A stretch of 64,000 bases of DNA from NCBI GenBank assembly GCA_016702545.1, contig JADJDT010000005.1, positions 124,001-188,000 of the forward strand, given 5' to 3'. Each line of letters begins with the position of its first letter. Position 1 is the first letter of the stretch. Shown here one piece after another: positions 30,601-39,863 of this stretch. Made by a program: the position numbers and the translations under genes. The stretch comes from Pseudomonadota bacterium. Its GTDB lineage: Bacteria; Myxococcota_A; Polyangia; GCA-2747355. A model generated the notes under the pieces. That model did no database searches. It was given only the letters and a program-made list of their open reading frames with translations, and was not told the origin of the DNA.

Positions 30601-33013
30601 GGCAGGATGACCCGGATGCGGTTGTTGTAGGCGTCCAGCACGAAGACGCGACCATCGGCCGTGCCCGCCAGGGCGAAGGGGCCCCAGAAGCGGGCGCTCT
30701 TGGTGGGCCCGTCCTGGTAATGGGCGTCCACCGACGCGCCCACGCCCGCATAGGGCTGCGTCTCGCCGCTCAGGCGATTCATCGCCACCAGCGTGTGCCC
30801 CCAGCCGGCCACGAAGAGCGTCTCCTCGCCGAAGGGGCCCCGGCCGATCGCGATCCCGACGGCGGAGGCCGCGGAGGCGGGGCTGAGCGTGCTCAGCGTG
30901 CCATCGGCCGCGACCTTGCGTACGCCGCAGGCGGCGTCGGCCACGTAGAGCACACCCGCCTTGTCGATGACCATGCCGTAGGGCCAGGTGCCGAACTGCC
31001 CGGTGCCCAGCGCGCCGTCACGGCAGGTATTGCGATTGTCCGGTGTGTTGCTGTTGTTGGGCGTCCCGGCGAAGAAGGTCGCCTCGCCCGCCCCGCGGTT
31101 GGGGATCTTCAGCACCATCGGCATCCAGTCCGAGGCGCTGTTATAGCGCGTCGAGGCACCGGCGCCCGGCTCCAGCTGGGTCGTCACATACAGGTTCCCC
31201 GCGGCGTCCAGCGCCATGCCACCGAAGCCCGCCGCCAGCGGCACCCCCGGCTCCCCGCGACCCGGGTCGAGCCGATCAACGTGACCTGACCCGTGCTGCG
31301 CTCGATGCGCGAGATGCGGCCGTTGCATTCGCGACCGGCGACGTAGACGTAGGGGCCGTCCGCCAGCACGGCCGAGGGAGCGCAGAACTTCGCCACGCTC
31401 GACGAGCCGCCGACCTCCCCCTGCTCGCCCGTGCCGATCGAGCTCACGACCCCAGCCTTAGTGATCTTGCGCACGCGCGCGCTGCAGCGCTCGGCGACCC
31501 AGGTATTGCCGTCGGCATCGACGGTCAGCGCCCCGTCGCAGGCGCCGAGGTTGAAGGTGGCGACGTTTCCCGCGCCATCCCGGACACCGATGCGGCCCGG
31601 CTGGCCAATCGTCAGCGCCGGGCTGACGCGCCGTAGCGTATTGACCGGCAGGGTGCTCGGCCCGTTGACCCAGCCACCGAGCCAAAGCACCTCGGTGCCC
31701 GGCACGAAGGCATGCGCAATGATCCGATCCGCCGTGCTCAGATTCATCAGCTGATCGCCCACCCACTCCGAGCCGGAGACCGGCGGCGAGAGGCGCCAGA
31801 ACCCATTGTTCCAGAAGTTGATGTGAAGCTGTCCCTGGGCATTGACCGACAGCGTGCTGTGCGCGGCGGCCCCGTAGCCGCTCGGCAGCCCGGGTCGGGC
31901 CGGGTCGGCTTTCGCCCCCACGATCGTGGACACCACCGGGGTGTCCCCTGTGGCATGGTCGATCTTCCGCACCGCGCCGGACTCCCAATCGCCCACGAAG
32001 AGCGTGTCATCCGCGCCGAAGGCCAGGCCCGAGGGGGTCTGGAAGCGCGCCGGGCCCCCAGCACCGTCACCGTCGACTTCGCCCGGCGACCCCACCGCCC
32101 CCGCGATCGTCGTCACGGTCCCCGTAAGCGTGACGCGCCGCACCACATGCATGGAGAAATCACTGACGTAGAGGTTCCCGTCGGGACCGTAGGCGATCCC
32201 TCGCGGGTTATGGAAGCGCGCCTGGGCGAAGGCACCATCCGTGACCACGGCGGCCAGCGGCTGCCCGGCGACCCGCGTCACGCGAAAGTCGCCGGCCGCC
32301 ACCTTCCACACCACCCTGCACCAGGTGTCCGCCAGGTAGAAGTTGCCCGTGGGATCGCGGGTCACGCCCACCGGGATACCCAACTCAGCTTCGCTCGGGA
32401 GGCCCGCCCGACAACCAAAGCGCGCTCCGGTCACGCTGCCGACCCAGCCTGCAGGGACCCGGCCGAGCCCGGTCGTGCCGGTGTTGACCACCCGCAGGCC
32501 ACCGGGCATCCACTCCGTGAAGAACAGGTTCCCGCCGCTATCGCCGGCCATGCCATAGGCGCCGTTGACGTAGGCCTGGGCCAAGGGCGCATCCGGCGCG
32601 CCGGTCCGCCCACTGCCGGCCAGCGTCGTCACGCAAGACTCGGCGTAGCAGAAACCACCACAGCAGTTCGCCGGGGCACCGCAGGCGAGGGCGGCCGAGC
32701 ACACCTTGCGACAATACCCATCGGGCGCACACGAGCAGCGGTCCGTCGAGATGCAGCCCGCATCGCCCGGCCCACCGTCGCCGACGCCCCCCGGCGACGC
32801 ATCTCGGCCCCCGCCCCCGCCGGGGCGCCCATCAACGAAGCTCAGGCCGCCATCGCGCGCCCCATTGCCCCCCCCAGCGGCGCCGTGCTTGCCCCCTCCC
32901 CCGCCACACCCGAGCCCCGCCAGCCCGAGGAGCACCACCAAGCCGAGGGGCCAGGCCGCGCCACCCCCCCCTCCCCCGCTCCCTGATGCGTTCTGTCGCG
33001 CGCCCTCTTGCAC
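30597..33013 (-). CDS. NHL-repeat Cys-rich lipoprotein, frameshifted
   Basis: The GTG at 33013 (GGAGG seven bases upstream) opens a Gly-rich N-terminus with lipobox LAGLGC. A Cys-rich segment (CISTDRCSCAPDGYC...GGFCYAESC) follows, then many NHL-type blades such as PRGIAYGPDGNLYVSDFSMH, PSGLAFGADDTLFVGDWESG and ALTVDADGNTWVAERCS. The frame breaks at the G3 run 31261-31264; one added G restores STRGRGEPGVPLAAGFGGMALD and the last blades in the second frame to 30597. The whole protein is about 805 residues. NHL propellers bind protein or polysaccharide; role here unknown. The Cys-rich lipoprotein upstream is on the same strand. Confidence 0.8.
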
Positions 33014-33106
33014 CGTCGCACCTCCACCAGTCGCGCTGCCATCCTATCAGACACGGTCCCCTTTGATCGGCAGCCCACCGCGCTCGCTCCACGGGACTCA
33101 GACACC

Positions 33107-35128
33107 TCAGGGGGCGGTGAAGGTCTTCGACCTGCAGAGGCGACCGACGACGCCGTCCAGCCCGGAGCCCACGCGCAGCGTGATGGTGTGGGGGCCCGCG
33201 GGAAAGGTCGCGCCCGTCAGATCGCCATTGCAGTCGACGGCCCCCTTCGATTCGCTATCGAGCCACCAGGTGCAGGACGAGCCATTGCTCGCCCAGATCG
33301 TCCTGAAGCTGCCCCCGCCCTCGGGCTCGACCACGACGCGACAGGTCGTCGTCGAGATCACTATCTCCTCCGTTTGACATGACCCTCCACCGTCGGCGCC
33401 CGAGCCGACGACCAGGCCGACTCGGTGCCGACCGGCGGAGAGCCAGGCACCCTCGAGGGTGCCGCTACAGTCCAACAACGGCCCTTGGACAACGCCGTCG
33501 AGCGTCCAGGAGCACGCGCCAGCGCCCCCGTGGCTCGCCCAGCTCGCGCGGTAGTTCGGGCCGTCCGGGAAGCCCGCGACGCCCGGGCCCTGCGTGATGG
33601 CCACCGAGCAAACACAGTCCGGCGCCTGAAAGCCGTTGGTGCAAGTCGTCACCACACAGGGGCCCCAGGCGTTGTTGGTGCAGGTCTGCATCGCCGTGCC
33701 CTTGCTGCTCGTGCAGGCCCGGATCGAGCCGGCCGTACAGACCAAGTTGTTGCAGGCCGGCGGATTCGTCGATCCGTTCGTGCAGGTGTCCACGACGCAG
33801 CTACCCCACGCATTGTTCGCGCAGGTCTGCTTCCCCGTCCCCACGCCCGCCACCGTGCAGGCCTGCTGCGCGCCGGCCACGCAGACCGCGTTGCTGCAAC
33901 CCGGCGGGTTCGTCGCCCCGTTCGTGCAAGTGTCCACGACACAGCTGCCCCACGCATTGTTCGCGCAGGTCTGCTTCCCCGTCCCCACCCCCGCCGTCGT
34001 GCAGGCCTGCTGCGCGCCGGCCACGCAGACCGCGTTGCTGCAACCCGGCGGGTTCGTCGCCCCGTTCGTGCAGGTGTCCACGACGCAAGCGCCCCAGACG
34101 ACGCCGCGGCCGATCGCGTTATTCGTGCAGGTCTGCTTCCCCGTCCCCACGTCCGCCGTCGTACAGACCCGCTCCGAGTTCAGCACGCAGACCGCGTTGT
34201 CGCACCCCGGCGGATTCGTCGCCCCGTTCGTGCACGCGTTCACGACACAGGCGCCCCATGCGTTGTTGCTGCACGTCCGCAGGCCCGTGCCCACCCCCGC
34301 CACCGCGCAGGACTGGTTCGTGCCCCCCGTACAGGAGCCCGGCGTGCAGCCTGGGACGGCCTGCGGCCCCTTGCACTTGCCGTCGCTGCCGCAACGATCG
34401 CCGGTGGTGCAAAGGTCGGCGTCGTCACAGATCGCATTCGAGCAATCCGCATCCTGGCAGTCCGTCGTGCCGTCGCAATCCTCGTCGAGGCCATCGAAGC
34501 AGACCGACTCCCGCGCGGCACAAGCGACGCATTCGCCCGCCTGGCAGCGGCGCCCGCTCGCGCAGCTCGCCCCAACGCAGGCCGTCTCGGAGCAGCGTCC
34601 GTCGGCGCAGACCTGACCCGGGCCGCAGGCGACGCCCCCGCAGGTCGTCTCGCGGCAGGCGCCGGCCACGCAGAGCTGCTGCGCCCCACAGGCGATACCG
34701 CCGCAGAGCACGTCGCGGCACGCGCCCTGGTCGCAGTAGCGGCGGGCTCCGCAGACCTCCCCTCCCGTGCAGTTCTTGGGGGCGCAGACGCCCTGGGCGC
34801 AGATCGAACCCTCGCCGCAGGTCACGCCGACGCAAGCGAGCGCCACGCACGCATCACGCTGGCACACCTCGCCCGCACGACAGGCCGCCACGCTGCAGGT
34901 TTCGGCATAGCAAGAACCCTTGACGCACGCCTGACCGGAGGAGCAGGCCGGCTTGCATTCGCCGCCCGGTGAGCGAGGTCCGGCGTCTTTGAAGGTGACC
35001 TTCCCGCCGTCAGGAGAGGCGCCAGATCCCCCCGCGCTGTCGCCGCAGCCGCCCGATTCGACCAAGACCAGCCCGGCGCAAAGCGCGACGACAGCACCGA
35101 ACCACCAGCGGCAACCACTTGCGCTCAT
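33107..35128 (-). CDS. Cys-rich tandem-repeat lipoprotein
   Basis: 673 residues from the ATG at 35128 with GGAGGAG six bases upstream. The signal ends near ESGGC, a possible lipobox. Residues 45-230 hold about ten short Cys modules of the form C..G.C..GQ.C..G.C. Then comes the motif CFDGLDEDCDGTTDCQDADC, a Ca-binding-like signature frequent in myxobacterial surface proteins. It is followed by 48-residue units (VAGVGTGKQTCANNAWGSCVVDTCTNGATNPPGC...) and two Ig-like C-terminal segments. Many disulfides are expected, so it is extracytoplasmic. The function is unknown. Confidence 0.78.
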   Translation of the reverse strand: MSASGCRWWFGAVVALCAGLVLVESGGCGDSAGGSGASPDGGKVTFKDAGPRSPGGECKPACSSGQACVKGSCYAETCSVAACRAGEVCQRDACVALACVGVTCGEGSICAQGVCAPKNCTGGEVCGARRYCDQGACRDVLCGGIACGAQQLCVAGACRETTCGGVACGPGQVCADGRCSETACVGASCASGRRCQAGECVACAARESVCFDGLDEDCDGTTDCQDADCSNAICDDADLCTTGDRCGSDGKCKGPQAVPGCTPGSCTGGTNQSCAVAGVGTGLRTCSNNAWGACVVNACTNGATNPPGCDNAVCVLNSERVCTTADVGTGKQTCTNNAIGRGVVWGACVVDTCTNGATNPPGCSNAVCVAGAQQACTTAGVGTGKQTCANNAWGSCVVDTCTNGATNPPGCSNAVCVAGAQQACTVAGVGTGKQTCANNAWGSCVVDTCTNGSTNPPACNNLVCTAGSIRACTSSKGTAMQTCTNNAWGPCVVTTCTNGFQAPDCVCSVAITQGPGVAGFPDGPNYRASWASHGGAGACSWTLDGVVQGPLLDCSGTLEGAWLSAGRHRVGLVVGSGADGGGSCQTEEIVISTTTCRVVVEPEGGGSFRTIWASNGSSCTWWLDSESKGAVDCNGDLTGATFPAGPHTITLRVGSGLDGVVGRLCRSKTFTAP
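33787..34218. repeat. 144-bp tandem repeats within the Cys-rich lipoprotein gene
   Basis: The marker TGTCCACGAC recurs at 33787, 33931 and 34075, exactly 144 bases apart, with nearly identical sequence between the first two intervals. More diverged units flank on both sides. Each unit encodes 48 residues, so copy change keeps the frame. Confidence 0.85.
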
Positions 35129-35334
35129 GAGCACTCCTCCATTTTCTGGGCTGGCCGGGCGTGCACCGGCGCATCGAGCGAAGGCCGGTCCCGGCGAGGT
35201 GTTGGGGTCGGAAGACACCGTCAAGAGGCTAGCAGCGCGTTGCCCCCGCGAAAGCCCCGACGACCACCGGGAGCCAAACCAACGCCCGCCCGGGTAGGCG
35301 ATACCCGGCGGGTGGTGGACGTAGGCGGGCCTCC

Positions 35335-37554
35335 TCAGCCCCTCGGCTCGATGCGCCAGACCTGGCGCAGCCGCGGGCTGCGCGCGAAGTCAGGGGGGAG
35401 CGTGGCGGCGCTGAGATCGCGGCACTGCGCGCCGGCCACGGCCTCGGGGTCGAGCCGGAAGCGACGGAAGTTGGTGGCGAAGATCAGCACCCCGCCGGGG
35501 GCCAGGCGCGCGCGGGCCGCGGCGATCAGCCGCGGATGATCGCGCTGCACGTCGAAGTCGCCGGCCATCCGCTTCGAGCGCGAGAAGGTCGGCGGGTCGA
35601 GGTAGATCAGGTCGTAGCGCTGGCGGTCGTGCTCCAGCCACTCCCGGCAGTCGCCGCGCTCCAGGCGATGGCGGCGCTCGTCCACGCCGTTGAGCACGAA
35701 GTTGCGCCGCGCCCAGTCGAGATACGTCGCCGAGAGATCGACCGAGACCGACTCGGTCGCGCCCCCCTTGGCCGCGTAGACCGTCGTCGCCGCCGTGTAG
35801 CAGAAGGCGTTGAGCACGCGCTTGCCGGCGCTCTCCTGCGCGATCAGCGCGCGCACCTGTCGCTGGTCGAGAAAGAGCCCCGTGTCGAGCCGGTCGCTCA
35901 GGTTGACCCAGAAGCGGTGCCCGCCCTCGCGCACCACCTGGAACGCGCCGCCGCGTGCCAGCCGCGCGTACTGGGCGCCGCCCCGTTGGCGCTGCCGCAC
36001 CTTGACGAAGAGGTCCTGCGCGCCGACCTCCAGCACCTCGGCCGTCAGCAGCGCCATGTCGTGCAGGCGCTCCTCGGCCCGCTCGGCCGAGACCGCGGGC
36101 GGTGGCGCGTACTCCTGCAGGTGAACCCAGTGCTCGTAGACGTCGATCGCCGCCGCGTACTCGGGGATATCGGCGTCGTAGACGCGATAGCACTGCACCC
36201 CCGTGCGTTGCGCCCAGCGCCGCCGGTGGCGGGCGTTCTTGCGCAGGCGGTTGGCGAAGGCCTCGGCCTCGGCGCTATGTGCCAGGCGCAGCAGCGTCGG
36301 TCCACCGGAGGGCGCGACCGCCGCGGTGGGCGCGACCGGGCTCGACGCTGCACTCGGCGTCGCCGGCGCCGCGGCCGCCGCGGCCACCGGATAGCAGAGC
36401 CAGCGGCACGCGAGGCCGCCGTTGCTCACGGGCTGGCTGCGTGTCGCCTTGAGGCCGAGGCAGCGCGTGAGCTCGGCGTCGCTGCTCAAGACCCAGGCGG
36501 TGGCCCCGGCGAAGCGCTGGCGCAGCAGGTGGCTGAAGGCCAGGTAGAGGCCCTTGAGGGCCGCCGCCTCGCCCAGGCGCTCGCCATAGGGCGGATTGCA
36601 GACCAGCAGCGTCGCCCGACCGCTCGCCTCCGCCGCGGGCCAGGCCGCGGGCTCGTCGACGCTGCGTCGCTCGAGGTGCACGAGCTGTTGCAGCCCCGCG
36701 CGCTCCACGGCCCGGCGCGCCGCGCGCAGCGCCGCCGGGTCGCGATCGAGGCCGGTCACGCGCCAGGGACGCCCACGGCCCTCGCCGCGCAGACGCTCGC
36801 GGGCATCGCGGGCGCGCGCCTCCGCCTGCAGCCGGCGCCACAGCGCGTCGTCGTGGCCGCGCCAGGCCAACAGGCCCCTCGGCTGGCTGAGCAACCCCGG
36901 CGCCACGTCGCACGCCATCAACGCTCCTTCGATCACGAGCGTCCCGGACCCCGTCATCGGATCGACGAGCCAGCCGCCCTCCGCGGCCCGCGCCGGCCAT
37001 TCGGCCAGGAGCAGCAGCGCGGCGGCCACGTTCTCCTTGAGCGGTGCGGCCGTCGGCTCGCGGTACCCGCGCCGGTGCAGGCCTCGCCCGGCGAGATCGA
37101 TGCCCAGCTGCACCTCATCGCCGCGCAGGTAGACATGCACGCGCAGCTCGGCGTCCTGAGCATCGATCGTCGGACGTCGCCCGGTGCGCTCGCGCAGCAC
37201 GTCGACGATCGCGTCTTTGACCCGCAACATCGCGAAGCGCGTGTTGTCGACGTTGGTCGCCGTGCTGCCATCGACCTCGAGCGCCAGCGTGCTGTCGGCC
37301 GAGAGGTGCTCGACCCACGGCACCTGGCGTGCGCCCTCGTAGATGGCCTCGGCGTCGGCCGCGCGATAGCGGGCCACGGGCACGAGCACCCGGCTGGCCA
37401 CGCGCGACCACAGACAGGCGCGATAGGCGAGCTCGAGCGAGCCGCTCGCGGCGACGGCCCCCTGGAGCTCGCGCACACTCGCGGCGCCGAGCGCCTTCAG
37501 CTCGCGCGCGAGCAGCGCTTCGAGCTTGATCGGGGCGGTGAAGACGAGATCCAC
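35335..37554 (-). CDS. rlmL: Bifunctional 23S rRNA methyltransferase RlmKL
   Basis: 739 residues. The N-terminal half is the RlmL-type m2G2445 enzyme: a THUMP region, then VDPMTGSGTLVIEGALMA and the catalytic CNPPYGERLG. An Ala/Pro/Ser-rich linker of about 30 residues follows. The C-terminal half is RlmK-like m7G2069 methyltransferase with FVKVRQRQRGG, VLNAFCYTAATTVYAAKGGA and YLDPPTFSRSKRM. The two-domain fusion and length match gammaproteobacterial RlmKL. It acts on the large ribosomal subunit during assembly. It is transcribed alone, divergent from the ABC-2 permease. Confidence 0.95.
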   Translation of the reverse strand: MDLVFTAPIKLEALLARELKALGAASVRELQGAVAASGSLELAYRACLWSRVASRVLVPVARYRAADAEAIYEGARQVPWVEHLSADSTLALEVDGSTATNVDNTRFAMLRVKDAIVDVLRERTGRRPTIDAQDAELRVHVYLRGDEVQLGIDLAGRGLHRRGYREPTAAPLKENVAAALLLLAEWPARAAEGGWLVDPMTGSGTLVIEGALMACDVAPGLLSQPRGLLAWRGHDDALWRRLQAEARARDARERLRGEGRGRPWRVTGLDRDPAALRAARRAVERAGLQQLVHLERRSVDEPAAWPAAEASGRATLLVCNPPYGERLGEAAALKGLYLAFSHLLRQRFAGATAWVLSSDAELTRCLGLKATRSQPVSNGGLACRWLCYPVAAAAAAPATPSAASSPVAPTAAVAPSGGPTLLRLAHSAEAEAFANRLRKNARHRRRWAQRTGVQCYRVYDADIPEYAAAIDVYEHWVHLQEYAPPPAVSAERAEERLHDMALLTAEVLEVGAQDLFVKVRQRQRGGAQYARLARGGAFQVVREGGHRFWVNLSDRLDTGLFLDQRQVRALIAQESAGKRVLNAFCYTAATTVYAAKGGATESVSVDLSATYLDWARRNFVLNGVDERRHRLERGDCREWLEHDRQRYDLIYLDPPTFSRSKRMAGDFDVQRDHPRLIAAARARLAPGGVLIFATNFRRFRLDPEAVAGAQCRDLSAATLPPDFARSPRLRQVWRIEPRG

Positions 37555-37685
37555 GGGGCCGACTCTAGCCTAACGGGCGGCCCTGCGCAGGTCGTCCCAC
37601 CAACGTCGCGGTCGCGCAGTGCACGCCCAGGTGCACAGGCAGCACCAGGCGCGCTATAAGGGCCGCCACGCGGGGGGCCCCAGGC

Positions 37686-38546
37686 ATGGCTGAGCAGGTA
37701 CTGAGCGAGCGCGCGCCCGAGGTCGAGGCCACGCCCAGCGGGCGGGCCACCGACACCGCCGCGGCGCCGCGCTGGTGGAGCGAGGAGCTGAGCGTGATCA
37801 GCACGCTGTGGCGGCGCGACATGCTGCACCTGCTGCGCGAGCGCTCGCGCTGGCTGGGCGTGGTGTTGCAGCCGCTGCTCTTCTGGCTGCTGCTCGGCAG
37901 CGGGCTCTCGGGCAGCTTCCGCGCGCCGCAGCATGGCGGCGCGAGCTACCTGGTCTACTTCTTCCCCGGCACGCTGGTGATGGTGCTGCTCTTCACCACC
38001 ATCTTCGCCACGATCTCGGTGATCGAGGACCGTCAGTCGGGCTTCTTGCAGGGCGTGCTCGTCGCACCCGGCTCGCGGGCGGCGACCGTGCTGGGCAAGA
38101 CCGCCGGGGTGACCTCGCTGGCCCTGGTCCAGGCGGCGCTCTTGCTGCTCCTGGCGCCGCTCGCGGGCTATCCCTGGGGCCAGGTGCGCTGGCTGCCGCT
38201 CACCGCGGTGTTGGTGCTCGGCAGCGCCAGCCTGACCGCGATCAACTTCGCGATGGCGTGGCTGCTCAACTCGTCGCAGGGCTACCACGCGCTGATGAGC
38301 GTGGTGCTGCTGCCGCTGTGGGTGATCTCCGGCGCGATGTTTCCCATGCCCGAGGGCTGGCTCGGGGTGGTGATGCGCCTCAACCCGCTGACCTACATCG
38401 TGGCGGCCGTGCGCGCGGCGCTCGGTGGCGCCGGGGCACCCATCGGCCTGCTCACCAGCATGCTGGTGCTGGTAGGGATGACCCTCGCGGGGCTCGCCTG
38501 GGCCGTCTTCACCACCGGACGCCGCCCGGCGGGGGCACAGGCGTGA
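37686..38546 (+). CDS. ABC-2 type transporter permease
   Basis: 286 residues. After a soluble N-terminus there are six membrane helices and the ABC-2 pattern: WRRDMLHLLRERSRWLGVVLQPLLFW near the start and LLPLWVISGAMFPMPEGWLGVVMRLNPLTYIV near the end. It is the membrane part of an exporter (drug, lipid or polysaccharide). The ATP-binding subunit is not adjacent in the window. Its stop overlaps the GTG start of the SCO gene, so it may serve the same respiratory or copper-related unit. Confidence 0.85.
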   Translation: MAEQVLSERAPEVEATPSGRATDTAAAPRWWSEELSVISTLWRRDMLHLLRERSRWLGVVLQPLLFWLLLGSGLSGSFRAPQHGGASYLVYFFPGTLVMVLLFTTIFATISVIEDRQSGFLQGVLVAPGSRAATVLGKTAGVTSLALVQAALLLLLAPLAGYPWGQVRWLPLTAVLVLGSASLTAINFAMAWLLNSSQGYHALMSVVLLPLWVISGAMFPMPEGWLGVVMRLNPLTYIVAAVRAALGGAGAPIGLLTSMLVLVGMTLAGLAWAVFTTGRRPAGAQA

Positions 38547-39238
38547 GCGCGGCGCCCGCCCCGAGCGCGCCCGCCCCGAGCGCGCCCGCCCCGAGCGCGC
38601 CCCCTGAGGCCGCGCCTCGCCGGCCCTGGTACCGCAACCCGTGGCTCTGGGCCGCGCTGATCGCCGTGTTGACTCTGCCCGCGCTGCGACCCCTCTTGCG
38701 ACGTGTCCCACCCCCTCCGCCGCGCCTGGCCGCGCTACCAGCCTTCCAGCTCGAGGACGAGCGCGGCCGGCCCTTCGGCAGCGCCGAGCTACGGGGCCAG
38801 GTCTACGTCGCCAGCTTCTTCTTCACCCGCTGCCCCTCCGTCTGCCCCAAGCTGATGCATGCCCTCCATCGCCTGCAACGACAATACGAGCGCTATGGGG
38901 TCGACGTGCGGCTCGTCAGCATCTCCGTCGACCCGACCCACGACACGCCGGCCGTGCTGCGCGCCTACGCCGCGCGCCACGGCGCAGACCCGCGGCGCTG
39001 GCGCTTCCTCACCGGCCCCGAGGAGCGCATCCGCGAGCTCGTCACCCGCGGCTTTCAGACCCACCTCGGCCGCCCCGAGCGACAGAGCGGCGGACTGATC
39101 GACATCGCTCACAGCGCCGGCTTGGCGCTCGTCGATCAAGAGGGCTGGTTGCGCGGCTTCTACGGCACGGACGCCGACGGGCTGGAAGAGGTGCTACACC
39201 GCTCGATCCACGTCCTGCTCGAGCGCCGACCTCCGTAA
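38543..39238 (+). CDS. SCO1/SenC-family copper chaperone
   Basis: 231 residues. The GTG start overlaps the upstream stop (GTGA). After a Pro/Ala repeat (three copies of a 15-base unit) there is a membrane anchor (NPWLWAALIAVLTLPAL) and a thioredoxin-fold domain facing the periplasm. The copper-binding CxxxC is in FTRCPSVCPKLM and the third ligand His in DIAHSAGLALVD. SCO proteins deliver copper to the CuA site of cytochrome oxidase. No oxidase genes are in the window. Confidence 0.92.
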   Translation: MSAAPAPSAPAPSAPAPSAPPEAAPRRPWYRNPWLWAALIAVLTLPALRPLLRRVPPPPPRLAALPAFQLEDERGRPFGSAELRGQVYVASFFFTRCPSVCPKLMHALHRLQRQYERYGVDVRLVSISVDPTHDTPAVLRAYAARHGADPRRWRFLTGPEERIRELVTRGFQTHLGRPERQSGGLIDIAHSAGLALVDQEGWLRGFYGTDADGLEEVLHRSIHVLLERRPP

Positions 39239-39291
39239 GCGCTCAGGCTTGCTGCTGGCGACGGAGCCCGGCACAATGGCTCTCGGCTGTG

Positions 39292-39381
39292 GGAGGAGTG
39301 GCCGAGTGGTCGAAGGCGGCGGTCTTGAAAACCGCAGTGCGGGCAACCGCACCGGGGGTTCGAATCCCTCCTCCTCCGCCA
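39292..39381 (+). tRNA. tRNA-Ser (anticodon UGA)
   Basis: 90 nt with acceptor GGAGGAG/CTCCTCC, anticodon stem GCGGT/ACCGC with loop CTTGAAA (anticodon TGA), a long variable arm (GTGCGGGCAACCGCAC) as in class II tRNAs, T-arm GGGGGTTCGAATCCC, discriminator G and encoded CCA. The cold-shock-like gene begins 14 bases later. Confidence 0.98.
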
Positions 39382-39394
39382 ACGGAGGTGCTGC

Positions 39395-39637
39395 ATGGCC
39401 GATCAGGTGTCCGATCAAATGTCCAATGAGCTGTTCCCTGGCAAGGTGCTCAAGTTCGCGCGCGAGCAGGGCTTCGGTACCGTCGAGCTAGAAGACGGAC
39501 GCCAGATCCCCTTCGACGCCTTCAACTGCACCTACGAGCCCAAGGTCGGCGACCCCGTGCGCGTGCGCGTGGGCGTCTCCCGCCTCGGCAAGCCCAAGGC
39601 CCTGCGCGTCGAGCGCCCCGACGAAAAGCAGGCCTGA
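39395..39637 (+). CDS. Small cold-shock-domain-like protein
   Basis: 80 residues. GKVLKFAREQGFGTVELEDGRQIPFDAF matches the first strands of a cold-shock OB-fold (compare GxVKxFxxxxGFGFI), though the RNP1 and RNP2 aromatic residues are mostly replaced. It may bind nucleic acid weakly or be a diverged relative. GGAGG starts three bases after the tRNA CCA, six bases before the ATG, so tRNA and mRNA are almost certainly one transcript cut by tRNA 3' processing. Confidence 0.75.
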   Translation: MADQVSDQMSNELFPGKVLKFAREQGFGTVELEDGRQIPFDAFNCTYEPKVGDPVRVRVGVSRLGKPKALRVERPDEKQA

Positions 39638-39863
39638 GCCCGCGCCGCCCCGGCGCACCGACGCAGCTTCATCCGCGACCTGGACCCTGGGCACCTCGTG
39701 CAAGGCGGCGCGCGCCACACGCCCGCCGGGTCGCGCCACTGCGAAGCTCCGTGACGCTCCCTGCGGGCAGCACCGCCCCGACCGCCTTTGCTGCAATGCC
39801 CTCCGGCTCGCGCTACCATCCTCGCCTATCGTTCGGATGCCGAAGGACAGGAGGCAGGGGCGC

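Noticed and set aside
33425..34972. A 515-codon plus-strand frame
   Set aside because: Opposite the Cys-rich repeat lipoprotein, whose SD, signal and repeats support the minus strand.
35536..37659. A 707-codon plus-strand frame opposite rlmKL
   Set aside because: No motifs; rlmKL on the minus strand is unambiguous.
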